From: Roseateles saccharophilus
Lineage (GTDB): Bacteria; Pseudomonadota; Gammaproteobacteria; Burkholderiales; Burkholderiaceae_C
Direction: 5' to 3'
DNA length: 64,000 bases
NCBI RefSeq assembly: GCF_004342485.1
Contig: NZ_SMBU01000025.1
Location: forward strand, 1 to 64,000
The position numbers were made by a program, and so were the translations under genes. Below are positions 50,331 through 60,892 of this stretch, one piece after another (the stretch's first letter is position 1; every line of letters begins with the position of its first letter). Below the pieces are notes generated by a model. The model was not told where the DNA came from. It ran no database searches and saw only the letters and a list, made by a program, of their open reading frames with translations.

Positions 50331-51130
50331 TCAGTCGTAGCGACCGGCGTCCAGCGCCTGGGTCTCGGGCGCCTGGGGGTACTTGCGGCGCAACTGCAGG
50401 GCGAGCTCGTCGACGGTGCCGGTGTTGCCGAGCCGGCGCTCGATGCGCAGCTGCAGCCACAGGCTCTGCGCATTGACCTGCTCGGGCTGCTCGTTGACCC
50501 GTTTCACATAGAAACGCGCCCGCTCCGACTCGTTGTTGCGGAACAGCACCTCGGCCAGGTTGACCGCGATGGCCGGGTTGCCGGCATCGAGCTCGAAGGC
50601 GCGGGCCAGTGTCTTCTCGGCCACCAGCATGCGGCCCGAGCGTGCCTCGCAGACACCCTTGGCCAGCAGCGTGCGCGCCGGGGCGCGGTAGCTCGGCTGC
50701 GCCAGGGCCTGGTCGAATAGCGAGTCGGCCGTGGGCCAGCGCTGCTGCTGGCACATGAACCAGCCATAGTTGTGCAGCGTGTCCGGGTCGTTGGGGTAGA
50801 CGGCCAGCGCGCGGCGGAAGGCCTCCTCGGCGAGCTGGTTCTCGCCCATCGCGGCGTAGACCAGGCCGCGCAGGTTCACGGCCTGGCGCAAGTCGGGCTT
50901 GGCCTGCAGCGCGAGCTTGAGCTCGTCCAGCGCAGTGTTGAACTGGCCGCGCGAGAAATAGCCCTGGGCCAGTTCCAGATGGATGCCGGCGCTGCGGTCG
51001 GCGTCGGTCTGGTCGGAGTCGGTCTTGATCTCGCGGTCGGCGCCCGGGGGCGTGCCCGTGTTGGCGCAGGCGGCGAGCAGCACGGATACCAGGACGGGCA
51101 GCAGTCGCTTCATCAATGTCTCGGCGGTGG

Positions 51131-51134
<4 letters not shown>
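50331..51134 (-). CDS. pilW: Type IV pilus biogenesis lipoprotein PilW/PilF
   Basis: This TPR lipoprotein acts as pilotin for the PilQ secretin. The 267-residue precursor has a lipobox LLAAC and then tetratricopeptide repeats ([54 protein letters not shown]). The start at 51134 overlaps rlmN by four bases; the ATG at 51113 would give a shorter signal peptide. Position between rlmN and rodZ is the conserved one. Other pil genes are not in the window. Confidence 0.92.
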
Positions 51135-52243
<1,109 letters not shown>

Positions 52244-52283
52244 ACGAACTTTCTGGGTCGGGGTCACCGACCCCGTTGTGGGA

Positions 52284-52712
52284 TCAGCGACCCGAGTAGA
52301 CGTTCATGCCTGGGAAGAAGAAGGCCACTTCGACGGCGGCCGTCTCGGCGGCGTCGGAGCCGTGCACCGCGTTGGCGTCGATGCTGTCGGCGAAGTCGGC
52401 GCGGATGGTGCCCTTCTCGGCCTTCTTCGGGTCGGTGGCGCCCATCAGGTCGCGGTTCTTCAGGATGGCGCCTTCGCCCTGCAGGGCCTGGATCATCACC
52501 GGGCCGCTGATCATGAAGTTGACCAGGTCGTTGAAGAAGGGGCGGGCCTTGTGGACGGCGTAGAACTGCTCGGCCTCGACGCGCGACAGGTGGACCATCT
52601 TGGCGGCCACGACCTTCAGGCCGGCAGCTTCGAAGCGGGCGTAGATCTGGCCGATGACGTTCTTCGCCACGGCATCGGGCTTGATGATGGACAGGGTGGT
52701 TTCGATCGCCAT
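52284..52712 (-). CDS. ndk: Nucleoside diphosphate kinase
   Basis: It balances nucleoside triphosphates by a ping-pong phosphotransfer. The 142-residue chain has [12 protein letters not shown], then [11 protein letters not shown] and the catalytic His in NAVHGSDA. A strong AGGAG precedes the ATG. It lies between rluB and rlmN and has its own likely promoter. Confidence 0.98.
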   Translation of the reverse strand: MAIETTLSIIKPDAVAKNVIGQIYARFEAAGLKVVAAKMVHLSRVEAEQFYAVHKARPFFNDLVNFMISGPVMIQALQGEGAILKNRDLMGATDPKKAEKGTIRADFADSIDANAVHGSDAAETAAVEVAFFFPGMNVYSGR

Positions 52713-52751
52713 GGTGTTCTCCTGATGGGGGCGTACTGGACAAAGCCTGCG

Positions 52752-52781
52752 ATTGTAGCGGGCAGGGATGACCCTAATCAG
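52752..52781 (-). promoter_or_regulatory. Candidate ndk promoter
   Basis: On the minus strand CTGATT, an 18-base spacer and TACAAT (five of six) lie about 40 bases ahead of the ndk start. The -35 lies inside the hairpin that follows rluB. Confidence 0.45.
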
Positions 52782-52795
52782 GTCACCCCGCTGCC
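52761..52795 (-). terminator. Hairpin after rluB
   Basis: GGCAG/CTGCC and TGACC/GGTCA form an interrupted stem directly after the rluB stop. No T run follows, so termination would be partial at best. Confidence 0.4.
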
Positions 52796-52796
52796 A

Positions 52797-54740
52797 TCAG
52801 CGATGCCGGCCGCCGAAGCCGCCGCCAGAACGGCCACCGCCGCCGCCCTTGCCACCCCGGTTGCCGCCGCCACCACCGCCGCCGCGGCGCAGATAGGCGT
52901 CGCCGCCGATATAGCCCATGGAGGTCTGCATCGGATCGGGCTCGCGCGGGCCGCCCTTGTTGCCGCCACCCTTGCCGGGCTTTTGATTGGCCTGCTGGCT
53001 GCCGCCCGCGCCGAAGCCCTGCGGGATGCCGCGCTTGCCGCCGGTCGCATGGCGGCGATCGAAGGTCTGCTCCAGCGGGTTGATGTGGTGCGGGATGAAG
53101 TCGTCGTCGTCCTCATCGTCGTCGCGACGCTGCACGCGCTCCTCGCGCGGCGGGCGCGGCTGCTGCGGCTCGGGCGGACGGCTCGGGCGCGGGCCGACGC
53201 CGGCCTGGCGGCCGTCGGCGCGGCGGTTGTTGCGGTCCTTCGGCTTGCCGCCCTGTTGCTGCGACTGCTGGCCCTGGCTCTGGCCGCCGTTCGAGGTGTG
53301 ACCGGCCAGGCGGCGGATGACACGCACGTCGTCGTCGCCCAGCTCGACCCAGACGCCGCGCTTGAGGCCGCGCGGCAGCACGACGGTGCCGTAGCGGATG
53401 CGGATCAGGCGGCTGACCACCATGCCGACCGCCTCGAAGAGCTTGCGCACCTCGCGGTTGCGGCCTTCGGTGATGACGACGCGGTACCAGCGGTTGGCGC
53501 CCTCGCCGCCGCCGTCCTCGATGCTCTTGAAGGACGCCGTCTGGCCGTCGACGTTGACGCCCTCCAGCAGCCTGGCGCGCTGCTCGTCGCTCAGCGAGCC
53601 CAGCACGCGGGCCGCGTACTCGCGCTCGACGCCGAAGCGCGGGTGCATCAGCTGGTTGGCCAGCTCGCCGGAGTTCGTGAACAGCAGCAGGCCCTCGGTG
53701 TTGATGTCCAGACGGCCGACGGACTGCCACTTCTGGCCCTGCACGCGCGGCAACGTGCGGAAGACGGTCGGGCGACCCTCGGGGTCGTTGAAGGTGGACA
53801 CCTCACCTGTGGGCTTGTGATAGGCCAGGATGCGCGGGTTGGGCGGCGAGATGCGCACGCGCACCTCCTTGCCATTGACCCGCACGCGGTCGCCGAAGGA
53901 GATGCGCTGGCCGACATGGGCCACCTCGCCGTTGACCTCGATCTTGCCTTCGGCGATCCAGTCCTCGATGTCGCGGCGCGAGCCGACGCCGGCCTGGGCC
54001 AGCACCTTCTGCAGCTTGGGTGCATCGACGTCGGCGGCCAGCACGCGCTTGCCCTCGCCTTCGGCCTCATCGCCCTCGGCGGCCACCGGCTCGGGCCTCA
54101 GCTGGGGCGGCTCGCCGGCCGGCCCCTCGGATTCGGCATCCAGGCTGCCCGACAGCACATCGGCAAAGCGCGCCCCCGCGGCCTCGACCAGTTCGGGCGC
54201 CGCCACCGTGCCGGGCGGATCGCCGGCACCAACCGCCTGCTGCGCGTCGCCCTGGCGCTCGCCGCGCTCCTTGCGATTGCGCCGGCGATTGCGACGGCCA
54301 CCCCGTTCGTCATCCCCGCCCGCGTCGCCTTCACCCTCCCCGCCTTCGCTCGCATCGCCATCCTGCTGCGCGGGCGCCTCGTCGGCGAGCGTGAAGATGG
54401 CAGCGGCGAGCGGCGCGACGGGCGCGGGCGCTTCGGCAACCGGCGCCGGTGCTGCATCGGCGGCCTCGACCGCCGTCTTGCGCGGCGCGCGCTTGCGGGC
54501 CGGGGCCGGCGCGTCCTCGGCCGGCACCGCCTCGGGAGCGGCGGCAGCTTCGCCGGCGACCACCTCGGCGGTCTTGCGGCGCGTCCGCTTCACGGGCGCG
54601 GCCACTTCGGTAGCCTCGGTCGGCTCGGGTGCAGCCTCGGCGGCCGCCTTGGCCGTCGTGCGGCGGCGCTTGGGCGCGGCGGGCGCCTCGGCGTCAACGG
54701 CGGGAGGCAGGGGCTTGTCTTGATCGGCGGCGTCGTTCAT
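52797..54740 (-). CDS. rluB: Pseudouridine synthase RluB with long low-complexity arms
   Basis: This enzyme makes pseudouridine in 23S rRNA (position 2605 in E. coli). At 647 residues it is over twice the E. coli length. The core runs from about 240 to 475: an S4 domain ([20 protein letters not shown]) and a catalytic domain with Asp345 in [15 protein letters not shown]. The first 235 residues are Ala/Pro/Glu-rich and contain three spaced KRxxRKTAxEAA-like repeats near 24, 51 and 83. The last 170 are Gln/Arg/Gly-rich and end in an RGG-like Gly-run tail. Disordered basic arms occur in other Burkholderiales RluB proteins; the repeat pattern suggests RNA binding. It overlaps scpB by four bases. 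Confidence 0.93.
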   Translation of the reverse strand: MNDAADQDKPLPPAVDAEAPAAPKRRRTTAKAAAEAAPEPTEATEVAAPVKRTRRKTAEVVAGEAAAAPEAVPAEDAPAPARKRAPRKTAVEAADAAPAPVAEAPAPVAPLAAAIFTLADEAPAQQDGDASEGGEGEGDAGGDDERGGRRNRRRNRKERGERQGDAQQAVGAGDPPGTVAAPELVEAAGARFADVLSGSLDAESEGPAGEPPQLRPEPVAAEGDEAEGEGKRVLAADVDAPKLQKVLAQAGVGSRRDIEDWIAEGKIEVNGEVAHVGQRISFGDRVRVNGKEVRVRISPPNPRILAYHKPTGEVSTFNDPEGRPTVFRTLPRVQGQKWQSVGRLDINTEGLLLFTNSGELANQLMHPRFGVEREYAARVLGSLSDEQRARLLEGVNVDGQTASFKSIEDGGGEGANRWYRVVITEGRNREVRKLFEAVGMVVSRLIRIRYGTVVLPRGLKRGVWVELGDDDVRVIRRLAGHTSNGGQSQGQQSQQQGGKPKDRNNRRADGRQAGVGPRPSRPPEPQQPRPPREERVQRRDDDEDDDDFIPHHINPLEQTFDRRHATGGKRGIPQGFGAGGSQQANQKPGKGGGNKGGPREPDPMQTSMGYIGGDAYLRRGGGGGGGNRGGKGGGGGRSGGGFGGRHR

Positions 54741-55444
54741 GCGGATTGGGGCTGGGGTTGTGGGGGCGTATCGCTGGGATCGGATGGGGGGAGCGCGGGC
54801 GTGCCGTCCGCGCCGAACAGGCTTTGCGTGGCGGCCACCTCGGTGGCCGCTGCCGCGACGGGAGCCTCGGCGGGCGCGTCGTCGGGGGCGTCGAGCAGCT
54901 GGCCCTGCAATGCCTCGAAGGCCGGGGGCTCGCTGCCGACTTCAAGCGCAGGCAGTTGCTCCAGGCTGGCCAGGCCCAGATCGTCGAGGAAGGCCTTGGT
55001 CGTCGCGTAGAGCGCCGGCCGGCCCGGTGTCTCGCGGTGGCCGATGGCCTCGATCCAGCCGCGGTCCTCGAGCTGCTTGACGATCTGGCTCGCGACGACG
55101 ACGCCGCGGATGTCCTCGATGTCGCCGCGCGTGACCGGCTGCCGGTAGGCAATGATGGCCAGCGTCTCCAGCACCGCGCGCGAGTAGCGCGGCGGTTTCT
55201 CGGGGTGCAGCCGGTCGAGGTATTCGCGCAGTTCGGGCCGGCTCTGGAAGCGCCAGCCCGAGGCCAGCGCGACCAGCTCGACGCCGCGACCGTCCCAATC
55301 GCGGCTCAGCTCGTCGAGCAGGCCGCGCAGGCTGTCGGCGCCGAGCTCGTCGGCGAACAGGCTGCGCATCTCGCGCAGCGTCAGCGGCTGCGAGGCACAA
55401 ATCAGCGCGGTCTCGAGGACGCGCTTGGCATCCTGGGTATTCAT
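54737..55444 (-). CDS. scpB: Segregation and condensation protein B
   Basis: This kleisin-partner winged-helix protein of the SMC-ScpAB complex compacts and segregates chromosomes. The 235-residue chain has the tandem winged helices ([65 protein letters not shown]) and an Ala/Pro-rich tail. No scpA gene is in the window, although the two usually sit together. It overlaps rluB by four bases. Confidence 0.95.
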   Translation of the reverse strand: MNTQDAKRVLETALICASQPLTLREMRSLFADELGADSLRGLLDELSRDWDGRGVELVALASGWRFQSRPELREYLDRLHPEKPPRYSRAVLETLAIIAYRQPVTRGDIEDIRGVVVASQIVKQLEDRGWIEAIGHRETPGRPALYATTKAFLDDLGLASLEQLPALEVGSEPPAFEALQGQLLDAPDDAPAEAPVAAAATEVAATQSLFGADGTPALPPSDPSDTPPQPQPQSA

Positions 55445-55500
55445 GAACTCAACTTCGCACCCTCAATGGGCAGAGCTCTGGCGTTGGCCCCGGGGCCTGG

Positions 55501-55649
55501 GCGCTCATCAAGCGCTCATCAAGCGGCTGGGGCGGGTCTTGCACCGGGCGCGGTCCTGGCCAACATGCGGCCGGGCGTGCCAGCGGATTCGGTCGGCGGC
55601 TTCCGGGTGGACTGCGATCCCGCAACGGGCTGCATCCATTTGATGCAGC
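55501..55649. repeat. Tandem repeat and stem-loop between scpB and rluD
   Basis: The 240-base gap holds two exact copies of GCGCTCATCAA in tandem (55501-55522). It also holds the stem-loop GCTGCATC/GATGCAGC (55629-55649), which lies about 36 bases after the rluD stop and could slow transcription leaving rluD. No open frame is recognisable. Confidence 0.55.
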
Positions 55650-55684
55650 GCTCAGGCACGACAACCTGCGCGCATTGTAGCCGC

Positions 55685-56695
55685 TCAGCCGGGCAGGTCG
55701 GCGGCACCGATCCCCGCCCAGGCCGAGGCCAGGTCGGCGGGCAGCGCGGCGACCAGCGTGATGGCCGCGCCGGTGATCGGATGCGTGAAGCCCAGGCGCG
55801 CTGCGTGCAGGGCCTGGCGCGACAGCCCGAGCGCCGGTGCGCCACCATACAGCGCATCAGCCAGCAACGGGTGGCCGCTGTGCATCAGGTGCACACGGAT
55901 CTGATGGGTGCGGCCGGTGTGCAGCACGCAGTGCACCGCGCTGACCGGCCGCCCCTGCACATCGCCCACACCGAGCGGGAAGACGTCGGTGCGCGCCGGC
56001 TTGCCGAGGTTTGCGGGCGCCACCGCCATCTTCACGCGCGACACCGGGTCGCGGCGCATCGCCTTCTCGACGACGAAAGCCTCCTCGACCCGGCCCCAGG
56101 CCAGGGCCAGGTATTCGCGGTGCACCTCGCGCGCAGCGATCTGGCGCGTCAGCGCGGTCACGGCCTCCAGCGTCTTGCCGACGACCATCAGGCCGCTGGT
56201 GTCCTTGTCCAGGCGGTGCACGATGCCGGCACGCGGCAGGCTGGCCGCGGCCGGGTGATGGGCCAGCAGGCCGTTCATCAGCGTGCCCGACCAGTTGCCC
56301 GGCGCCGGATGCACGACCAGGCCGGCCGGCTTGTTGACGACCAGCAGGTGCTCGTCCTCGAAGGCCAGGTCAAGCGCCATCGGCTCGGCGCGGAAGGCGC
56401 GGCTCTCGTCGGTGGGCTGCAGCTCGATCTCGACGCGCTGGCCGGCGCGCAGCTTGTGGGCCGCCTTCTGCAGCGCCCGGCCGTCCACCAGCACGCAGCC
56501 GCGCTCGATCAGCGACTGCAGGTGGTTGCGCGAGAACTCTGGCGCCAGGCCCGTCAGCCAGCGGTCCAGGCGCTCGCCATGGCCCGCGGCATCGACCTCG
56601 GCCACGCGCCTCTCGGCGGCGCTCTCGGCGGCCGCAACTTCGCCGGCTTCGTCTTCCGGGTCGTCGAGACCCCCCGCCCTATACTTCGCGACCAT
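55685..56695 (-). CDS. rluD: 23S rRNA pseudouridine synthase RluD
   Basis: This enzyme makes pseudouridines in helix 69 of 23S rRNA. The 336-residue chain has an N-terminal S4 domain (about 40-100: ERLDRWLTGLAPEFSRNHLQSLI). The catalytic core has the HRLDKDTSGLMVV motif with its Asp, and the C-terminal HTGRTHQIRVHLMHSGHPLLAD. It is divergent from bamD with a 43-base gap, the conserved arrangement in proteobacteria. Confidence 0.96.
   Translation of the reverse strand: MVAKYRAGGLDDPEDEAGEVAAAESAAERRVAEVDAAGHGERLDRWLTGLAPEFSRNHLQSLIERGCVLVDGRALQKAAHKLRAGQRVEIELQPTDESRAFRAEPMALDLAFEDEHLLVVNKPAGLVVHPAPGNWSGTLMNGLLAHHPAAASLPRAGIVHRLDKDTSGLMVVGKTLEAVTALTRQIAAREVHREYLALAWGRVEEAFVVEKAMRRDPVSRVKMAVAPANLGKPARTDVFPLGVGDVQGRPVSAVHCVLHTGRTHQIRVHLMHSGHPLLADALYGGAPALGLSRQALHAARLGFTHPITGAAITLVAALPADLASAWAGIGAADLPG
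56680..56685 (+). promoter_or_regulatory. Candidate bamD -10 element
   Basis: TATACT lies about 55 bases upstream of the bamD ATG, inside the first codons of the divergent rluD. No good -35 is present, so the promoter may need an activator or be weak. Confidence 0.4.
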
Positions 56696-56738
56696 TGTTC
56701 AGTGTGACCGGGCCGGCACTGCCACCCAGACTTCAGAC

Positions 56739-57554
56739 ATGTTTGTTGAGAAATTCAAGGCCGGCCGAGCCCTTCTGGGCACCTTCATGATGGCCGCCGC
56801 GCTTGGCCTGAGCGGCTGCGGTTCCACGTCCAAGGACGACCCGAACTCCCAGGCGGCGCTCGACAAATTGTATGCAGACGCCAAGGACGACCTGAACTCC
56901 GGCAGCTACGACCGCGCCATCAAGTCGCTCGAGAAGATCGAGGGCCGCGCCGCCGGCACGGTCATGGGCCAGCAGGCCACGCTGGACTTGGCCTGGGCCA
57001 ACTACAAGAGCGGCGAGCGCGCGCAGGCGATCGCGACGCTGGACCGCTTCATCAAGCTCAACCCCTCCAGCCCGGCGATGGACTACGCCCTCTACATGAA
57101 GGGCATCGTCAACTTCAACGAAGACCTGGGCCTGTTCGGCCGCCTGGCCAACCAGGACGTCGCCGAACGTGACCAGCAGGCCTCGCGCGAGGCCCTGCTC
57201 GCCTTCCGGCAGCTGATCGAGCAATTCCCCGACTCCAAGTACGCCGCCGAGGCGACGACGCGGGTGAACTTCATCACCAACACGCTGGCGGCCTACGAGA
57301 TCCATGTGGCGCGCTACTACTACAACCGCAAGGCCTATGTCGCCGCGGCCAACCGTGCGCAGTCGGCCGTGGCCGAGTTCCAGCATGCGCCCGGCATCGA
57401 GGAAGCGCTCTACATCATGGGCGAGAGCTACGACAAGCTCGGCCTGACGCAACTGCGCGACGACGCGCGCCGCGTGCTGGACAAGAACTTCCCCGACAGC
57501 GAGTTCGCCTCCAACGGCGGCAAGCGCAAGAAGCCCTGGTGGAAGTTCTGGTGA
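56739..57554 (+). CDS. bamD: Outer-membrane assembly lipoprotein BamD
   Basis: This essential TPR lipoprotein of the BAM complex binds substrate signals and activates BamA. The 271-residue precursor has a lipobox LSGC with Cys27. Five TPR-like repeats follow, including LYADAKDDLNSGSYDRAIKSLE, YALYMKGIVNFNEDLG and FRQLIEQFPDSKYA. It ends with a basic tail (GGKRKKPWWKFW). A terminator follows directly. Confidence 0.97.
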   Translation: MFVEKFKAGRALLGTFMMAAALGLSGCGSTSKDDPNSQAALDKLYADAKDDLNSGSYDRAIKSLEKIEGRAAGTVMGQQATLDLAWANYKSGERAQAIATLDRFIKLNPSSPAMDYALYMKGIVNFNEDLGLFGRLANQDVAERDQQASREALLAFRQLIEQFPDSKYAAEATTRVNFITNTLAAYEIHVARYYYNRKAYVAAANRAQSAVAEFQHAPGIEEALYIMGESYDKLGLTQLRDDARRVLDKNFPDSEFASNGGKRKKPWWKFW

Positions 57555-57563
57555 GCTGAATCG

Positions 57564-57590
57564 AACGGGCCGCAAGGCCCGTTCTCTTTT
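57564..57590 (+). terminator. Intrinsic terminator of bamD
   Basis: AACGGGCC and GGCCCGTT form an 8-bp stem with a 4-nt loop (GCAA), followed by CTCTTTTGTT. Confidence 0.88.
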
Positions 57591-57691
57591 GTTCCGGGCC
57601 GTGCGCCGGGCCGCTCCCAAGCCGGCCCACCTGAGACTGCTGGCGGCTCGATGCCGAGAGCAACCTCGTCCCCTCGGGGGCTGAGGCCGGA

Positions 57692-57718
57692 CACGGTGAG
57701 TCCAGTGGACTCGCCGTG
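57692..57718. repeat. Intergenic palindrome (GTCCASTGGAC family, copy 3)
   Basis: CACGGTGAGTCCA-G-TGGACTCGCCGTG has 13-bp arms with a single G-T mismatch and a one-base centre. It lies between the convergent bamD and dinG-like genes. It shares its GTCCASTGGAC core with palindromes near 5949 and 36404. The rest of the 260-base gap shows no gene. Confidence 0.75.
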
Positions 57719-57815
57719 CCTGCCGATGAGCAGCCGCTCCGTCGGCTGCGCGGTCTGCAAGACCGGTCAGACGCGCCCGCGTTCAGCGGGGCGAGACTGG
57801 ACGAGGGGCTCCGTG

Positions 57816-59867
57816 TCAGGCCCGTTCTTCATTGAGGCGCTGCAACCATGCCAACGCCTCGGCCTCGTTGGCCACCGGCGTCATCGGCGGCAACGCAGCG
57901 CGCAGCCGGCGACCATAGTTCATGCCCGCCATGCGCGGGTCGCACACCACCAGCAGGCCGCGGTCGGTCTCGGTGCGGATCAGGCGCCCGGCGCCCTGCT
58001 TCAACGCGATCGCCGCCTCGGCGACGAAATATTCCGAGAAGGCATTGCGCCCATCGGCCTCCAGCCGCTTCACGCGCGCCTCCACCAGCGGGTCGTTGGG
58101 CGGCGGGAAGGGCAGCTTGTCGATGACGACGCATTGCAGCGCATCGCCCGGCACGTCGATGCCCTCCCAGAAGCTGGCCGAGCCGACCAGCACCGAGGCC
58201 GGGTTGTCGACGAAGCGCTGCAGCAGCACGCGCTTGGGCGCCGCGCCCTGCTGCAGCACGGCGATGGCATCGCCGCCCTCCTCGAAGCGCTCGCGCAGTG
58301 CGTCGGCCACGGTCTGCAGGTTGCGCAGCGTCGTCGTCAGCACGAAGGTGCGCCCGCCAAGCGCCCTTGCCAGGCGCGAAGCCAGCAGCGCGACGCTGGC
58401 CGGGTGGCTGGGCTCGGCCGGCTTGGGGAAGCCGCGCGGCACATAGAGCCGCGCATGGGCCGGGTAGTCGAAAGGGCTGCCGACTCGCAGCACCTCGGCG
58501 CCGGTCAGGCCGGCCGGCTCGGTGAACCAGGTCAGGCCCTCGTCGTCGCCCAGCGTGGCCGACGTGAACACCCAGGCCTTGGGCGGTCCTTCGAGCTGCT
58601 GCTGCATCGCGTCGCGGATGTCCAGCGGCGACTCGACGAGGCGGGCCGAATGCGGGCTGATGTCGATCCAACGCACGTCGCCCGGATCGGGCTCGGCGGA
58701 GAAGACCTTCGCCAGGTCGCGCAGTTCCTGGGCGCGCTCGCACAGCCGCGCGAAATCGGGCGCGGCCTCGCGCACGGCAGTCAGCGCTTCCAGCGCGGCG
58801 GCCGTGGCCTGCTCGACGCCCAGCAGCGCCGCCGCGAAGGCCGGCTGGGTCGCGCGCTCGCGCCAGCCGAGCTTGAGCGTGCCGCGCAGCTCGCGGCCCG
58901 CGGTGGCCAGCGGGCCGGCCGCGGCCAGGCGCAGTTCGCGCGCAGCCTTCTCGACGCCGGCATGCAGGGCCTGCCAGTCATGCACGCCACGCGCATGGGC
59001 CAGGCCCTGGGCCAGCGTGTCGCGGGCGAAGTCGATCAGCGCGGCCGTGCCCAGCAGCGTGCCGAGGAATTGCACGCCGGCCTCGGCGAGCTGGTGGGCC
59101 TCGTCGAAGATCGCGATCTCGACGCTGGGCAGCAGCTCCGCCACGCCGCTGTCGCGCAGCGTCACATCGGCGAAGAAGAGGTGGTGGTTGACGACGACGA
59201 CATCGGCCTCCATCGCCTCGCGCCGCGCCTTCACGACGTAGCAGGCCTTCCAGTCGGGGCAGTCCTGGCCCAGGCAGTTCTCGCGGCTGGAACTGACGAT
59301 GGGGATGATGGGCGCGCGCTCGTCCAGGCCGTCGATCTCGGCGAAATCGCCCGTCGTCGTGCCCAGCGCCCAGCGCTCGATGCGCGCCAGCGACAGCGCG
59401 GTGCGGCGGTCCGGGAATTCGCCGGACACGCGCGCCTCCTTCATGCGGTGCAGGCAGAGGTAGCTGCCGCGGCCCTTCAGCAGCGCCAGCCGCACGGGCG
59501 TGTTCAGCGCCTTCGTCAACCGCGGCAGGTCGCGCAGGAAGAGCTGGTCCTGCAGGCTCTTGGTGGCGGTGCTGATGAGGGCGCGGCTACCGGCCAGCAG
59601 CGCCGGCACGAGGTAGGCGAAGGTCTTGCCGACGCCGGTGCCGGCCTCGACGACCAGGGCCTGCCTGCGGCTCAGCGCGCGGGCCACGGCCCGGCTCATC
59701 TGCAACTGCGGCTCACGCGGCTTGTAGCCCGGGTCCAGACGCGCCAGCGGGCCATCGAAGTCGAAGGCGGCCTCGACGGCCTGTTCGAGTTCGTCGCTGG
59801 CGGGCGGGGTTGGAGGGATGGCCTGGTCGAGCTGGTCCAACCAGTCATCGATCTCAGGCGAGGTCAT
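57816..59867 (-). CDS. DinG/YoaA-type ATP-dependent helicase
   Basis: This 683-residue XPD-like superfamily 2 DNA helicase has a Walker A motif (VVEAGTGVGKTFAYLVPAL), an iron-sulfur cysteine group (YLCLHR, ENCLGQDCPDWKACYV) and a DEAH box (IFDEAHQL). Motifs V and VI are ASFWEGIDVPGD and QGAGRLIRTETDRG. DinG-type enzymes unwind R-loops and damaged DNA 5'-3', and YoaA works with the replication clamp loader. The closer subtype is YoaA by length. The ATG at 59867 was chosen; a longer form from 59897 would overlap the upstream DUF465 gene further. Confidence 0.9.
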   Translation of the reverse strand: MTSPEIDDWLDQLDQAIPPTPPASDELEQAVEAAFDFDGPLARLDPGYKPREPQLQMSRAVARALSRRQALVVEAGTGVGKTFAYLVPALLAGSRALISTATKSLQDQLFLRDLPRLTKALNTPVRLALLKGRGSYLCLHRMKEARVSGEFPDRRTALSLARIERWALGTTTGDFAEIDGLDERAPIIPIVSSSRENCLGQDCPDWKACYVVKARREAMEADVVVVNHHLFFADVTLRDSGVAELLPSVEIAIFDEAHQLAEAGVQFLGTLLGTAALIDFARDTLAQGLAHARGVHDWQALHAGVEKAARELRLAAAGPLATAGRELRGTLKLGWRERATQPAFAAALLGVEQATAAALEALTAVREAAPDFARLCERAQELRDLAKVFSAEPDPGDVRWIDISPHSARLVESPLDIRDAMQQQLEGPPKAWVFTSATLGDDEGLTWFTEPAGLTGAEVLRVGSPFDYPAHARLYVPRGFPKPAEPSHPASVALLASRLARALGGRTFVLTTTLRNLQTVADALRERFEEGGDAIAVLQQGAAPKRVLLQRFVDNPASVLVGSASFWEGIDVPGDALQCVVIDKLPFPPPNDPLVEARVKRLEADGRNAFSEYFVAEAAIALKQGAGRLIRTETDRGLLVVCDPRMAGMNYGRRLRAALPPMTPVANEAEALAWLQRLNEERA

Positions 59868-60057
59868 CGGGCTCCGTCGTGGCTTCCAGCCGGGCAATCA
59901 TGTCGCGCAGCGCCAGGCGGCGCTTCTTGAGCCGCTGCAAGGCCAATTCGTCCACCGGCGACTGCTCGGCCAGGCGATCGATCATCGCGTCGAGGTCGGC
60001 GTGCTCGATGCGCAACTCGATGAGCCGCCGTGGCAGCGAGTGAAGTTGTTCATCCAT
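59854..60057 (-). CDS. DUF465 protein (YdcH-like)
   Basis: This 67-residue, mostly helical and charged protein has the DUF465 pattern (LHSLPRRLIELRIEHADLDAMID, then LQRLKKRRLALRDMIARLE), predicted to form a coiled coil. Function is unknown. It overlaps the helicase gene by 14 bases, so the two are probably co-translated. Confidence 0.85.
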   Translation of the reverse strand: MDEQLHSLPRRLIELRIEHADLDAMIDRLAEQSPVDELALQRLKKRRLALRDMIARLEATTEPDDLA

Positions 60058-60108
60058 CGGGGGGGTTTACGAGGGCAGAGCGCGCTGGGGCCAAAGCGAA
60101 CGACCCAG

Positions 60109-60114
60109 TATAGT
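60109..60114 (+). promoter_or_regulatory. -10 element next to the PP2C start
   Basis: TATAGT ends eight bases before the ATG, so a transcript from it would have almost no leader. No matching -35 is seen. Confidence 0.35.
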
Positions 60115-60121
60115 TTTCGGC

Positions 60122-60889
60122 ATGCCTCCCACCGCCCCCGGATTCCGACTCAACGCCGCCACCGGCACCCATCGCGGGGACCGGGCCTACCAGCAGGACC
60201 AGGTGGCCGTCATCGCCCACCCCCGCATCGATGGCTGCGTAATGGGCATCGTGGCCGACGGCATGGGCGGCAAGAGCGGGGGCCGCAAGGCGGCCGACCA
60301 GGTCATCCTGACCGCGCGCCAGCTGTTCGAGCGCTACTCGCCCGAGGACGAATCACCCGCCGAGCTGCTCGGCCAGATCGCGTCCGAAGCGCATCTGATG
60401 ATCAAGCTGACGGCCATCTCCGCCGAGGAGGAGCCGCACAGCACCATCGCCAGCTTCATCGTCACCAGCGACCGCTGCATGCATTGGATCCACTCCGGCG
60501 ACTCGCGCATCTACTGGTTCCGCGGCGCCCGCCTCGTGAAGCGCACGATGGACCACTCCTATGTGCAGCGCCTGGTCGACGAGGGCCAGTTGACCGAGGC
60601 CGAGGCCAGCACCCATCCGCAGAGCAATCTGCTGACGGCCTGCCTGGGCACCGTGCAGGACCCCACGTCGACGTCGGAGCGCTTCGAGGGTCTGGAGGTC
60701 GGCGACACGATGATGTGCTGCAGCGACGGGCTCTGGCACTACTTCACCGCCCAGGAGCTGGGCAGCGTGCTGTTCAGCCTGCCGCCGCGCGAGGCGGCCG
60801 AACTGCTGGTCAGCAAGGCGCGCCAGCGCGCCCGGGGCGGCGGCGACAACCTGTCGCTGGCCATCGTCAAGGTCGAAGTGCTGGACTGA
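60122..60889 (+). CDS. PP2C-type serine/threonine phosphatase
   Basis: This 255-residue soluble PPM phosphatase removes phosphate from Ser/Thr with two metal ions. Metal ligands are visible in GDRAYQQDQ (Asp20, Asp26), VADGMGG (Asp46), MCCSDGLW and GGDNLSLAI. No sensory or membrane domain and no kinase partner gene is present, so its target is unknown. A -10 box lies directly at the start codon. It converges with the coiled-coil protein gene, four bases from stop to stop. Confidence 0.92.
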   Translation: MPPTAPGFRLNAATGTHRGDRAYQQDQVAVIAHPRIDGCVMGIVADGMGGKSGGRKAADQVILTARQLFERYSPEDESPAELLGQIASEAHLMIKLTAISAEEEPHSTIASFIVTSDRCMHWIHSGDSRIYWFRGARLVKRTMDHSYVQRLVDEGQLTEAEASTHPQSNLLTACLGTVQDPTSTSERFEGLEVGDTMMCCSDGLWHYFTAQELGSVLFSLPPREAAELLVSKARQRARGGGDNLSLAIVKVEVLD

Positions 60890-60892
60890 GGC

